Shown here piece by piece: positions 8,289 to 16,070 of a DNA stretch of 64,000 nucleotides (position 1 is its first letter; each line of letters begins with the position of its first letter). The stretch is from an uncultured Bacteroidota bacterium (lineage in GTDB: Bacteria > Bacteroidota > Bacteroidia > Chitinophagales > Chitinophagaceae), in contig CAIVKC010000046.1 of assembly GCA_903906365.1 (NCBI GenBank), positions 62,001 through 126,000 on the forward strand. The letters are read 5' to 3'. The notes below the pieces were generated by a model. That model was not told where the DNA came from. It was given only the letters and a program-made list of their open reading frames with translations, and searched no databases. The translations under genes and the position numbers were made by a program.

Positions 8289-9281
8289 ATCAAAGAGTCA
8301 TCCAACATATTCGTAACCGGGGGAACGGGATTCCTTGGTGCCTACCTGATCAAACAGCTTCTTGAAAAAGGCTACCATGTCAGAGCCATACGCAGGAGTG
8401 ACCGGCTGCCCTCTTATATACCCGCCCCCCTGCTGCGGCAGGTGGAATGGATCCAGGGGGATATCCTGGATGTGATCGGCCTGGAGGAGGCCATGGAAGG
8501 CGTTGATGCGGTGATTCATTGCGCCGCTGCCGTATCCTTTGTCAAGGACAAAAGAAGGGACATGTTCCGGACCAATATAGAGGGAACCGCCAATGTAGTG
8601 AATGCCGCCCTTGCGCAAAACGTGGGTCGCTTCATTCATGTCAGCTCGGTAGCCGCCCTGGGAAGAACCGGGGGCGGAAGCACGGTGGATGAAGGCAGGC
8701 AGTGGCAGGTTGCAGATCTGGACACCAATTATGCCATCAGCAAATACCAGGGTGAAATGGAGGTATGGCGGGCCATTGGGGAAGGACTCCCTGCGGCCAT
8801 CGTCAATCCCAGTACCATATTGGGATATGGAAACTGGGAACAGTCCAGTTGCGCCCTTTTTAAATCGGTTTATGAAGGTTTTCCCTGGTACACCAACGGG
8901 GTCAATGGTTTTGTGGACGTGGAGGATGTGGCAAAAGCCATCCTATTGCTGATGGAATCTAGTGTAAGCGGGGAACGTTTTGTCCTAAGCGGGGACAACT
9001 GGTCTTTCCGGGAACTTTTCAACCGGATAGCAGACGGATTCGGCAAACCGCACCCCAACCGGGAAGCCACCCCTGCCCTGGCAGCCCTCGCCTGGCGGCT
9101 GGAATCCGTCAAATCCTTTTTCAGCCGCAAGCCTTCCCTGCTGACCAGGGAAAGTGTCAGGATAGCCCAATCAAAGACCTATTTTGACAATTCCAAAATC
9201 CTGCGATTACTCCCGGATTTCCATTTTACCCCCCTGCAGCAGACCATAGAACAGGCCTGCCGCAAGTATCTTCAGGCCTGA
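8289..9281 (+). CDS. NAD-dependent epimerase/dehydratase (extended SDR) lacking a canonical start codon
   Basis: The dinucleotide-binding motif VTGGTGFLG comes about 10 residues into the frame. It is followed by the VHCAAAVSFV-type strand, a Ser region (HVSSVAALG) and a YAISKYQGE catalytic YxxxK motif. Substrates of this superfamily are often nucleotide sugars or dihydroflavonol-like ketones; nothing here fixes the substrate. Start problem: the frame is open from 8238, but it has no ATG, GTG or TTG before the Rossmann motif. The first GTG (8442) would remove the whole cofactor-binding motif. Non-standard candidates are ATC at 8289 (used here) and ATT at 8268; an ATG at 8264 is out of frame and stops after three codons. 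A rare start codon or a sequence error is likely. The downstream gene begins about 100 bp later. Confidence 0.82.
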   Translation: MKESSNIFVTGGTGFLGAYLIKQLLEKGYHVRAIRRSDRLPSYIPAPLLRQVEWIQGDILDVIGLEEAMEGVDAVIHCAAAVSFVKDKRRDMFRTNIEGTANVVNAALAQNVGRFIHVSSVAALGRTGGGSTVDEGRQWQVADLDTNYAISKYQGEMEVWRAIGEGLPAAIVNPSTILGYGNWEQSSCALFKSVYEGFPWYTNGVNGFVDVEDVAKAILLLMESSVSGERFVLSGDNWSFRELFNRIADGFGKPHPNREATPALAALAWRLESVKSFFSRKPSLLTRESVRIAQSKTYFDNSKILRLLPDFHFTPLQQTIEQACRKYLQA

Positions 9282-9383
9282 GTTTGGGCAGTGCACTCCG
9301 GGTTGCGATATTTTAACATTTCAGTGGGTGGTGAAAATGGGATCAGGTATACTTACGGCCCCGCCCGCAGCGTTATAACCACT

Positions 9384-10481
9384 ATGATGCATCAAACCTA
9401 TCTGAAGTCACTGGCCGCCGGTATCACAGCCCTGTTGCTGACCCTCTCTGCCATCGGGCAGGACAAGTTCTTTCCCGTCAGCGGAAAAGTAGTGGATGAA
9501 ACCACCAAGAACCCCCTGCCGGGTGCTTCGGTATTTTGCCAGAATACCACCTGGGGGACCATCACCAACAATGACGGGGCTTTTTTTCTGCGACTGAACA
9601 ACGGGGGCTATGACCTGGTGATCTCCTATACCGGCTTTCAGACAAAAGTCATCCGGATCAGTACCGGGGAAAAGGAGAACAGCTCCCTGGTGGTTGAACT
9701 CAAACCTGCAGACAAAAGTATGTCGGAGGTGGTGGTGGCAGGCAGCGCGGAAGTGGCTGACGGCTGGTCCAAATACGGACAGTTCTTCCTCAGTAATTTT
9801 ATAGGAACCACACCCAATGCGGAGGCCTGCACCATCGATAACAAGGAGGTGGTCAAATTTTACTTTTACAAGAAAAGAAATAAACTCAAAGTCAAATCAA
9901 AAGATGATATTATTATTACAAATAATGCATTAGGTTATAAGATCAGGTTCCAGCTCGACTCCTTTGTATATGATTACAACACCCATATCAGCAGCTACAC
10001 GGGTTATCCCTTTTTTGAGGAATTAACTGGCAGCCCCGAACAACTGCTGGCCTGGAAGAAAAACAGGTTTAATTCCTATACAGGCTCCAGGCTTCATTTT
10101 CTCAGAAGCTGGTATGACTCCACCCTCAAAGAGGAAGGCTTTGACATTGAATTGCTCAGTGATGCAGATAATTCCAAGTCAACAATACTTGAAAACCCTT
10201 ATGATAATAAGATCTTCTCCGTTGACAGCGGGGATGTGCAGATCAACCTGAAGGGAAAGATCCGGGTCAAATACAAAAACCAGCCTCCTGACAGCAAGTA
10301 CCTATCGCTCAACCATTTTCCATTGTCCACACGCATACAGATCTCCGCACTGGATATAGTGGACGGTTTCACCATCGAAGAAAACGGGTATTTCTATGAA
10401 CAGTCCGAGGTGACCAATATCGGGTACTGGGCCTGGAAGAAACTGGCAGAACTGCTGCCCTATGATTATAATCCCGAATAG
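9384..10481 (+). CDS. Secreted protein with N-terminal carboxypeptidase-regulatory-like (CarboxypepD_reg) domain
   Basis: The product has 365 residues from MMHQTY at 9384, where a signal peptide (LAAGITALLLTLSAIGQ) begins; the frame extends further upstream without signal character. Residues about 25-115 form the beta-sandwich plug-like domain found at the start of SusC/TonB-dependent proteins (VSGKVVDETTKNPLPGASVF, GTITNNDGAF). The C-terminal 230 residues (beginning near GQFFLSNFIGTTPNA) form a beta-rich domain conserved in Bacteroidota proteins but without a function I know. No TonB-dependent barrel follows. It probably acts in the periplasm or at the outer membrane, and the convergent lpxD-like gene ends 2 bp away. 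Confidence 0.8.
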   Translation: MMHQTYLKSLAAGITALLLTLSAIGQDKFFPVSGKVVDETTKNPLPGASVFCQNTTWGTITNNDGAFFLRLNNGGYDLVISYTGFQTKVIRISTGEKENSSLVVELKPADKSMSEVVVAGSAEVADGWSKYGQFFLSNFIGTTPNAEACTIDNKEVVKFYFYKKRNKLKVKSKDDIIITNNALGYKIRFQLDSFVYDYNTHISSYTGYPFFEELTGSPEQLLAWKKNRFNSYTGSRLHFLRSWYDSTLKEEGFDIELLSDADNSKSTILENPYDNKIFSVDSGDVQINLKGKIRVKYKNQPPDSKYLSLNHFPLSTRIQISALDIVDGFTIEENGYFYEQSEVTNIGYWAWKKLAELLPYDYNPE

Positions 10482-10483
10482 GC

Positions 10484-11431
10484 TTATTTCAAGGACCTGA
10501 TTTTTTCCCAGATCTCCGGAATACGCTTCACCCAGATCAGTTCTTTCATTTTATCCTTGGCCAGTTCTGCAGGAGAACCAAAATAGATCTTGCCTGCCTG
10601 CAGATCGCCCGGCACGCCGCTCTGGGCGTATACGACCGCATGGTCACCGATGGTAAGCGTCTTGTTGATGCCGACCTGGCCCCAGAGTATGACCCCGTTG
10701 CCAATGGTCACTGCACCCGCAATACCAACCTGGGCAGCAAACAGGCAATTGCTTCCCACCGTGGTATCATGGCCAATATGAACCTGGTTATCAATTTTTG
10801 TACCCCTTCCAATGACCGTGTCATGGGTCACCCCCCTGTCAATGGTGCAGCCGGCCCCTATCTCCACATCATCTTCAATGATCACCCTTCCGCAGCTTTC
10901 CATTTTCCGGTACCAGACTTCCCTGTCCTTTTTGGTATTGTAATAAAAGGCATCAGAACCGATCACCGTTCCGGCCTGTATGATGACGTTGTTCCCGATA
11001 TGGCAATGATCCAGGATGGTTACCCCCGGATGAATCAGGCAGTTCTTCCCAATGCGGACATGATGGCCGACGTATGCGTTGGGATAAATATGCGTCCCTT
11101 CTCCAATGGTGGCTGAATCACTGACCTGTTTGACGGCGGGCTCGTAGGGACGGAAATGCCTGACGATTTTAAGGTAGGCTTCGAAGGGCTGATCCACCAC
11201 AAGCAGTGCCTTGCCTGATGGACAGGCTACTGCCTTGTTGATGATGATGAATGAAGCCGCCGAACGCATACAGGTTTCATAGTATTTGGGATGGTCCACA
11301 AAAACAAGGTCCCCTGGTTCCACTTTATGAATTTCATTGATGCCGGAAGCAAATCCGCTGGTAAGACCTATAAGCTCTGCGCCCAGGAATTCAGCCATCC
11401 ACTGCAGGGAAACCGGTGATGGAAATTTCAT
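10484..11431 (-). CDS. LpxD-like UDP-3-O-acylglucosamine N-acyltransferase (left-handed beta-helix)
   Basis: The product has 315 residues from the ATG at 11431. The N-terminal domain ([30 protein letters not shown]) matches the uridine-binding LpxD domain. It is followed by many hexapeptide repeats of the [LIV]-G-x4 type (for example [32 protein letters not shown]) with the catalytic-type His in the HIGHDTTVG region. Known role of the family: transfer of a 3-hydroxyacyl chain to the glucosamine nitrogen in lipid A synthesis. Bacteroidota often carry this second, shorter LpxD paralogue beside the one in the main lpx cluster, so its acceptor may differ. A -7 box at 11447-11454 supports this start over the longer frame to 11611. 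Confidence 0.85.
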   Translation of the reverse strand: MKFPSPVSLQWMAEFLGAELIGLTSGFASGINEIHKVEPGDLVFVDHPKYYETCMRSAASFIIINKAVACPSGKALLVVDQPFEAYLKIVRHFRPYEPAVKQVSDSATIGEGTHIYPNAYVGHHVRIGKNCLIHPGVTILDHCHIGNNVIIQAGTVIGSDAFYYNTKKDREVWYRKMESCGRVIIEDDVEIGAGCTIDRGVTHDTVIGRGTKIDNQVHIGHDTTVGSNCLFAAQVGIAGAVTIGNGVILWGQVGINKTLTIGDHAVVYAQSGVPGDLQAGKIYFGSPAELAKDKMKELIWVKRIPEIWEKIRSLK

Positions 11432-11446
11432 ATCAAATTGTTTTGG

Positions 11447-11454
11447 CAAACCTA
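11447..11454 (-). promoter_or_regulatory. -7 promoter box (TAGGTTTG) for the lpxD-like gene
   Basis: On the minus strand this reads TAGGTTTG, a full TAnnTTTG match, 16 bp upstream of the ATG at 11431. It lies inside the longer open frame that starts at 11611, which is evidence against that longer start. Confidence 0.5.
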
Positions 11455-12047
11455 CATCAAAATACTTCAAACAGCATACACTGTGCATTCCCATCCATTG
11501 GTTGGGGCCCGTGGAGGTTTGCGGGCCAGGGCGGGAAGTGTTGTTCCCTGCATGGAGGGCCATCCATGATTTGAGCAGGACTGTCCCGGGGTTGATCCCC
11601 ATTTCAGTCATTCCTCATTTAAGAATCTGTACGCTTACATGTTTGCGTCCCTTTGCTGTCAGGTCTGCGCAGTGATAAGCAGAAGGTATGCTCACGGATT
11701 CATCATGCGATTGATACTGCCCGCTGAAAGCCAGCATTCATCAGTGTTTGGGAGAAATAAACTGCATAACAAATACAACGGACCGCATGGTATGTATGTC
11801 AAAGCATCCGAAGGCATGCATGCATGCGCGCATGGAAGGCCTCCCTTTTCCACAGGCAAAAAAAAAATGTGCATAAAATATTTCATAATTTTTTTTAGTT
11901 AGAGAAAATTCTTTTTAATATTGTGTAGGGAAATTTATTTCCCGGTACTTACTAACCCATCCATATAATAAAAGTCCCGCTTTCAAGCGGGATTTTTTAT
12001 TGACTGCCGCCTTCCCTTATATAAAATCCCTGCACCAACTTACAAAC
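11455..12047. other. Long intergenic region (divergent lpxD-like / pseudouridine synthase)
   Basis: About 590 bp separate two divergent genes. Short open frames exist on both strands but lack coding character or homology that I recognise. The right third is AT-rich and ends in two hairpins (11928-11943 and 11975-11992), listed separately. A 12-bp alternating purine/pyrimidine stretch of repeated GCATGC units occurs near 11815-11826. Confidence 0.5.
11928..11998 (+). ncRNA. Candidate hairpin-flanked small RNA or leader/attenuator
   Basis: Seen: GGGAAA-TTTA-TTTCCC (11928-11943, 6-bp stem, 4-nt loop), about 31 nt of linker, then TCCCGCTT-TC-AAGCGGGA (11975-11992) followed by six T (11993-11998). 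The second element has the form of an intrinsic terminator, yet no plus-strand gene lies upstream for about 1.5 kb. A weak -7-like box (TAATATTG) ends at 11923, about 5 bp before the first hairpin. Inference: a short RNA of about 70-75 nt, or an attenuated leader of the pseudouridine synthase gene that starts about 50 bp downstream. Confidence 0.35.
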
Positions 12048-12659
12048 ATGAAAGCCGCCAGCATGCACCAGTACTTCATCATAAACAAGCCATTCAATGT
12101 GCTATCCCAGTTTAGTTCCCAGGAGGGCAAGCAGACCCTGAAGGATTTTTTCCGGGTCCCTTCCGATGTATACCCGGTGGGTCGGCTTGATTTCGACAGC
12201 GAAGGATTGCTGATCCTTACCAACGATAAGACATTCAATCAAAGGCTGCTTAACCCGGCCCATTCGCATGAAAGGGAGTACTGGGCGCAGGTGGAAGGAA
12301 CCATCGATGGTCAGGCCCTTGCGGACCTCCGGCAAGGGGTTACCATCACCGTAGATGGAAAATGGTATAAGACCAGGAGTTGCCAGGCAGAAACAATGGA
12401 CCCGCCCCCGGGCTTGTGGGAAAGGGTACCTCCCATCAGGTTCAGGAAAAATATTCCGACCAGCTGGATCCGCCTGACCCTGCAGGAAGGTAAAAACAGG
12501 CAGGTCCGGAAAATGACAGCCAAAGCAGGTTTCCCCACCCTCCGGCTGATCAGGTACCGCATCGATGGGGTTACCCTGGAGGGGCTTGGACCCGGTGAAA
12601 TGAGACCGGTCGGCAGCCAGGAGATTGGCCCGTTGTTGTTCAAAGGCCCCCAGGGATAG
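12048..12659 (+). CDS. rRNA large-subunit pseudouridine synthase, RsuA/RluE type
   Basis: The enzyme isomerises a specific uridine in rRNA to pseudouridine. Seen: an N-terminal beta strand (YFIINKPFNVLSQFS), the catalytic motif VGRLDFDSEGLLILTND with the active-site Asp, and the C-terminal EGKNRQVRKMTAKAGFPTLRLIRYRIDGV motif shared by RsuA, RluB, RluE and RluF. There is no N-terminal S4 domain, which points to the RluE-like branch. It has 203 residues from ATG 12048; ATG 12063 is an alternative. A hairpin with a T-run sits about 50 bp upstream and could attenuate it. Confidence 0.92.
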   Translation: MKAASMHQYFIINKPFNVLSQFSSQEGKQTLKDFFRVPSDVYPVGRLDFDSEGLLILTNDKTFNQRLLNPAHSHEREYWAQVEGTIDGQALADLRQGVTITVDGKWYKTRSCQAETMDPPPGLWERVPPIRFRKNIPTSWIRLTLQEGKNRQVRKMTAKAGFPTLRLIRYRIDGVTLEGLGPGEMRPVGSQEIGPLLFKGPQG

Positions 12660-12682
12660 CCAACCGTCATTCCCCCGCATGT

Positions 12683-12708
12683 CCTTGGATTACTCCGGTA
12701 AGCCAAGG
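12683..12708 (+). repeat. Inverted repeat between the pseudouridine synthase and yicC
   Basis: The arms are 11 bp (CCTTGGATTAC / GTAAGCCAAGG) with one mismatch and a TCCG loop. It lies 23 bp after the pseudouridine synthase stop. There is no T-run, so if it is a terminator it is a weak one. Confidence 0.35.
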
Positions 12709-12752
12709 CTAGGAACTAAATGCTTATCTTTCCATATAAAACAAGTATCAAG

Positions 12753-13628
12753 ATGCTAAAATCAATGACCGGATTTGGAAGAAGCGAACAAACTGTAGGC
12801 GGTAAGACTTTTTTGGTTGACATCAAATCACTCAACGGTAAACAATTCGAACTGCAACTCAAATTACCCGGGTTCCTGAAACCCTTTGAATTCCAGATAC
12901 GGAAACTCCTCTCCTCCAAACTGGGACGCGGCTCCCTGGACTGTACCATCAGCCTCAAGCAGACCGGTAACGCCAAACCTGTCAGCATCAATACCGACCT
13001 GGCCCGGGCCTATCATAAGGCACTGGCCGAATTATCCGAGGAGCTGAATTTAGATCCCTCCAATATACTGAGCACCCTGGTAAAATTGCCGGAGGTCATC
13101 ACCCCCACCAGTGATACCCTCACCGACGAGGAGTGGCAGGAATTTGAGCGGGTCATACAGGCAGCCATTGATGATTTGAACCTGCACCGCCTTGATGAAG
13201 GCAAATCCCTGGAGGCAGACCTGCTCTTACGCATTGACAATATTGAAAAGCAACAGGAGGAAGTCATCAAACTGGAACCCCTGCGTCAGCAGAAGATCAG
13301 GGAAGGGTTGAAGAAATTGCTGGAAGAGCATGTAGGAAAAGACAACTACGACCCCAACCGGTTGGAACAGGAACTTATCTATTATATTGAGAAGATAGAT
13401 ATCAGCGAAGAGCAGGTCAGGCTGAAAAATCATTGTGATTATTTCAAGGCCATCCTCCAGGAACCCGAAGAGGGGAAAGGCAAAAAGCTCTCCTTCATTT
13501 TACAGGAGATCGGCAGGGAGATCAATACTTCCGGCTCAAAAGCCTACGATTCCACCATCCAGAAATGCGTGGTGCTGATGAAAGATGAACTGGAAAAGGC
13601 AAAAGAACAGGTCCTTAACGTACTATAA
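12753..13628 (+). CDS. yicC: YicC/YloC family endoribonuclease
   Basis: The protein begins with the family signature MLKSMTGFGRSE, so the ATG at 12753 is chosen over the frame start at 12720. It has 291 residues, typical for the family. The N-terminal YicC domain (DIKSLNGKQFELQLKLP) and the C-terminal domain (EEQVRLKNHCDYF, GKKLSFILQEIGREINTSGSKA) are both present. E. coli YicC has been described as an endoribonuclease that affects sRNA and mRNA decay; the role in this lineage is not known to me. A near-match -7 box (TATCTTTC, 12725-12732) lies 20 bp upstream. Confidence 0.93.
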   Translation: MLKSMTGFGRSEQTVGGKTFLVDIKSLNGKQFELQLKLPGFLKPFEFQIRKLLSSKLGRGSLDCTISLKQTGNAKPVSINTDLARAYHKALAELSEELNLDPSNILSTLVKLPEVITPTSDTLTDEEWQEFERVIQAAIDDLNLHRLDEGKSLEADLLLRIDNIEKQQEEVIKLEPLRQQKIREGLKKLLEEHVGKDNYDPNRLEQELIYYIEKIDISEEQVRLKNHCDYFKAILQEPEEGKGKKLSFILQEIGREINTSGSKAYDSTIQKCVVLMKDELEKAKEQVLNVL

Positions 13629-13682
13629 TTAAAAAAGTGGTGCGGAGACCCCGGTGGTTTTTAACCAGTACGGCCCCGCCTC

Positions 13683-13712
13683 TTTGATATATTTCTTTTG
13701 CCCGTATTTTTG
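13683..13712 (+). promoter_or_regulatory. Promoter for gldH (TTTG, 18-bp spacer, TATTTTTG)
   Basis: A TTTG at 13683-13686 and TATTTTTG at 13705-13712 are separated by 18 bp, close to the Bacteroidota consensus. The -7 box ends 15 bp before the TTG start codon of gldH. Confidence 0.55.
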
Positions 13713-13727
13713 TAAAAACAAATCCCA

Positions 13728-14195
13728 TTGAAGCATTATTTCACCTGGTCCATGGTCCTGCTCATCTGCGCCTGTTCGCCGCATATAGATGTTTTTGAAA
13801 AGGATGTGGCCATTCCCGCCCAGCAGTGGGAAAGCGGATTCAAACCGCAGATCGTTTTTGCCGTCACTGATACAGCCTCCCTCTATGATGTATACCTGGT
13901 GCTGAGGCATACCGATGCCTATAATTACAACAATATCTGGGTTCGGGCTACCGTGCAGCAGCCCGGAGACACACTGGCCCGCAGCCAGCAGTTTGACCTC
14001 ACACTGGCAAACAGCGAAAAAGGCTGGCTGGGGAGCGCCATGGACGACATTTATGAACAACGGATACTGATTCAGCCGCAGACCAAATTCACCCGGAAGG
14101 GGTCTTATCACTTTACCATTGAACAGATCATGCGCGAAGACCCCCTGAAGCATGTGCTCAACGTAGGGGTTCGGGTGGAAAAATCCAATAGGTAG
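13728..14195 (+). CDS. gldH: Gliding motility lipoprotein GldH
   Basis: The 155-residue protein has a lipoprotein signal ending CAC near residue 16, and then the GldH-type beta-rich sequence (SLYDVYLVLRHTDAYNYNNIWVRATVQQPGD). GldH is a lipoprotein needed for gliding and T9SS function in Flavobacterium johnsoniae. In non-gliding Bacteroidota it is still kept, which suggests a part in secretion. The start codon is TTG, supported by the promoter 15 bp upstream. A histidine kinase and response regulator follow on the same strand within 85 bp. Confidence 0.9.
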   Translation: MKHYFTWSMVLLICACSPHIDVFEKDVAIPAQQWESGFKPQIVFAVTDTASLYDVYLVLRHTDAYNYNNIWVRATVQQPGDTLARSQQFDLTLANSEKGWLGSAMDDIYEQRILIQPQTKFTRKGSYHFTIEQIMREDPLKHVLNVGVRVEKSNR

Positions 14196-14277
14196 GCAGG
14201 CGGGAATACTGTTTGATTCAGTAAATAGGCCCGCCGGGTACTGCGGGCGGCACCTTGTAAAACGGCAACTTATACTG

Positions 14278-15255
14278 ATGCGTTTTTTCATAAAAAAAAG
14301 ACTGGCCATCGCCACCCTGGTATACTGGTTCCTGTTGCTGTACATCATTTCGGCGCTGATATTCTGGTTTATTGAACTCCAGCAGCAAAACAGGAAGATG
14401 ACCAGTTATAAGATTCAGGAGCTTCGCCGGGAAGATCCGCTCTATCAATCCAAAACGGATCAGATCCGGTTTGAAGATCATAATAAAACCTCCCAGTATA
14501 TCGGTGAGGGCAGCACCTTTTTATTGCTGATCCTGCTCGGGGCCATCTTTGTATACCGGGCTGTTCGCAGGCAATTCAGGCTACAGCAGCAGCAGCAGAA
14601 TTTTATGATGGCCGTTACCCATGAATTAAAGACACCCATTGCTGTTGCCAAACTGAACCTCGAGACCCTGCAGCGCTATCAGTTGGATGAAACCAGGAAA
14701 CAGAAGATCATTCACTCTGCCCTGCAGGAAACCGACCGGCTCAACACCCTGGCCAATAATATCCTGATCTCCTCCCAGCTGGAAGGGGGAGGCTACAGCC
14801 TGTCCAGGGAGGATCTGGACTTTTCTGCCCTTACCTCGCAGATTGCCCGCGATTTCAGCAGTCGTTTCACGGACAGGAAATGGGCCGTGCGGGTGGAGCC
14901 TGAACTCACCGTTACCGGGGATACCCTGCTGCTTCAGATGCTGGTCAATAACCTCATCGAAAACGCGATGAAATATTCCCCCAAAGACGCAGAGATCACC
15001 ATCGCCTTAAAAAGGGAAGGCGGCTTTGTCGTGCTTCGGATCAGTGACCAGGGAACCGGTGTGGCAGAAAGCGAAAAAAAGAAGATTTTTGAAAAATTTT
15101 ACCGGGTGGGCAACGAAGCGACGCGCTCCGCCCAGGGGACCGGGCTGGGGCTTTATCTGTGTAAGAAAATTGCCGAAGACCACCAGGCCCGGATCACCAT
15201 AGCGGACAACCAGCCCAGAGGAAGTGTTTTCTCGGTCTGGTTCAGGGACCAGTAA
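14278..15255 (+). CDS. Membrane sensor histidine kinase
   Basis: The 325-residue protein has two transmembrane helices (about 10-32 and 80-96) flanking a short 47-residue sensor loop that could see the periplasm. The HisKA domain has phosphoacceptor His115 in THELKTP, and the HATPase domain has the N box (NNLIENAMKYS), G1 (DQGTGV) and G2 (GTGLGLYL). The very small sensor loop suggests detection of membrane state or a partner protein rather than a large ligand. Its partner is the response regulator that starts about 100 bp downstream. It may form an operon with gldH. Confidence 0.94.
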   Translation: MRFFIKKRLAIATLVYWFLLLYIISALIFWFIELQQQNRKMTSYKIQELRREDPLYQSKTDQIRFEDHNKTSQYIGEGSTFLLLILLGAIFVYRAVRRQFRLQQQQQNFMMAVTHELKTPIAVAKLNLETLQRYQLDETRKQKIIHSALQETDRLNTLANNILISSQLEGGGYSLSREDLDFSALTSQIARDFSSRFTDRKWAVRVEPELTVTGDTLLLQMLVNNLIENAMKYSPKDAEITIALKREGGFVVLRISDQGTGVAESEKKKIFEKFYRVGNEATRSAQGTGLGLYLCKKIAEDHQARITIADNQPRGSVFSVWFRDQ

Positions 15256-15357
15256 CCCATGCAACAAGAGGCTGTGGGGAAGACGGCCGGAATTTTTTAC
15301 GGATCGGGTACCCCCGGCGGTACGGCGGGAGGTTCCCCGATTACTCAACCAACCAAT

Positions 15358-16065
15358 ATGACCCAACGCAAAAAAATATCCATCCTGCTGGTGGAAGACG
15401 AAGAAAACCTGCATGAGGCATTAAAGCTCAACCTGGAGCTGGAAGGCTATGAGGTCAGTTCTGCCTTTGACGGCAACCAGGCCCTCAAATTAATCCAGCA
15501 GGAGTACTTTGACCTGATCATTATGGATGTGATGCTGCCGGGGGTGGATGGAATCAATGTTACTGAAAGCATCCGTGTGCAGAACAACGACGTCCCCATC
15601 CTCATGCTGAGTGCAAAGAACACCAGTGCCGACAGGGTACTGGGATTAAAAAAAGGCGCCGATGACTACCTCAATAAACCTTTTAACCTGGAAGAACTGA
15701 CCCTGCGCGTGCACAAGCTGATCGAGAAGAACAAAAAGATGCAGGACAAGGATTCCCTGGGTGACACCTACAGTTTTGGTAAAAACACCATTGATTTCAG
15801 GGCCCAGGAAGCCACCACCAAAAAGGGGCAGCGCATACAGCTCAGCAAAAAGGAGGCGATGCTGCTCAAGCTCCTCATTGAGAACAAAAATGAGGTAGTC
15901 CCCCGGGAAAAGATCTTACAGGCCGTTTGGGGCTATAATGTATACCCTACGACCCGGACCATTGACAATTTCATACTGAGCTTCAGAAAATATTTTGAAG
16001 AGGACAGCCGCAACCCCAAGTATTTCCATTCTGTACGCGGAGTGGGTTATAAATACAGTGAATAG
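15358..16065 (+). CDS. OmpR/PhoB-family response regulator
   Basis: The product has 235 residues from ATG 15358. The receiver domain has acidic residues at 13-15, phosphoacceptor Asp57 (IIMDVMLPG) and the conserved Lys in DDYLNKPF. The C-terminal winged-helix DNA-binding domain (LSKKEAMLLKLL, YPTTRTIDNFILSFRKYFE, SVRGVGYKYS) is complete. An in-frame ATG at 15259 would add 33 low-complexity residues and is less likely. It pairs with the upstream histidine kinase, and the convergent batD gene ends 6 bp after it. Confidence 0.95.
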   Translation: MTQRKKISILLVEDEENLHEALKLNLELEGYEVSSAFDGNQALKLIQQEYFDLIIMDVMLPGVDGINVTESIRVQNNDVPILMLSAKNTSADRVLGLKKGADDYLNKPFNLEELTLRVHKLIEKNKKMQDKDSLGDTYSFGKNTIDFRAQEATTKKGQRIQLSKKEAMLLKLLIENKNEVVPREKILQAVWGYNVYPTTRTIDNFILSFRKYFEEDSRNPKYFHSVRGVGYKYSE

Positions 16066-16070
16066 CACCC

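Noticed and set aside
11639-11902. 87-codon plus-strand frame in the lpxD-like / pseudouridine synthase gap
   Set aside because: Composition is random-like, there is no promoter box close to the start, and it overlaps AT-rich leader sequence.
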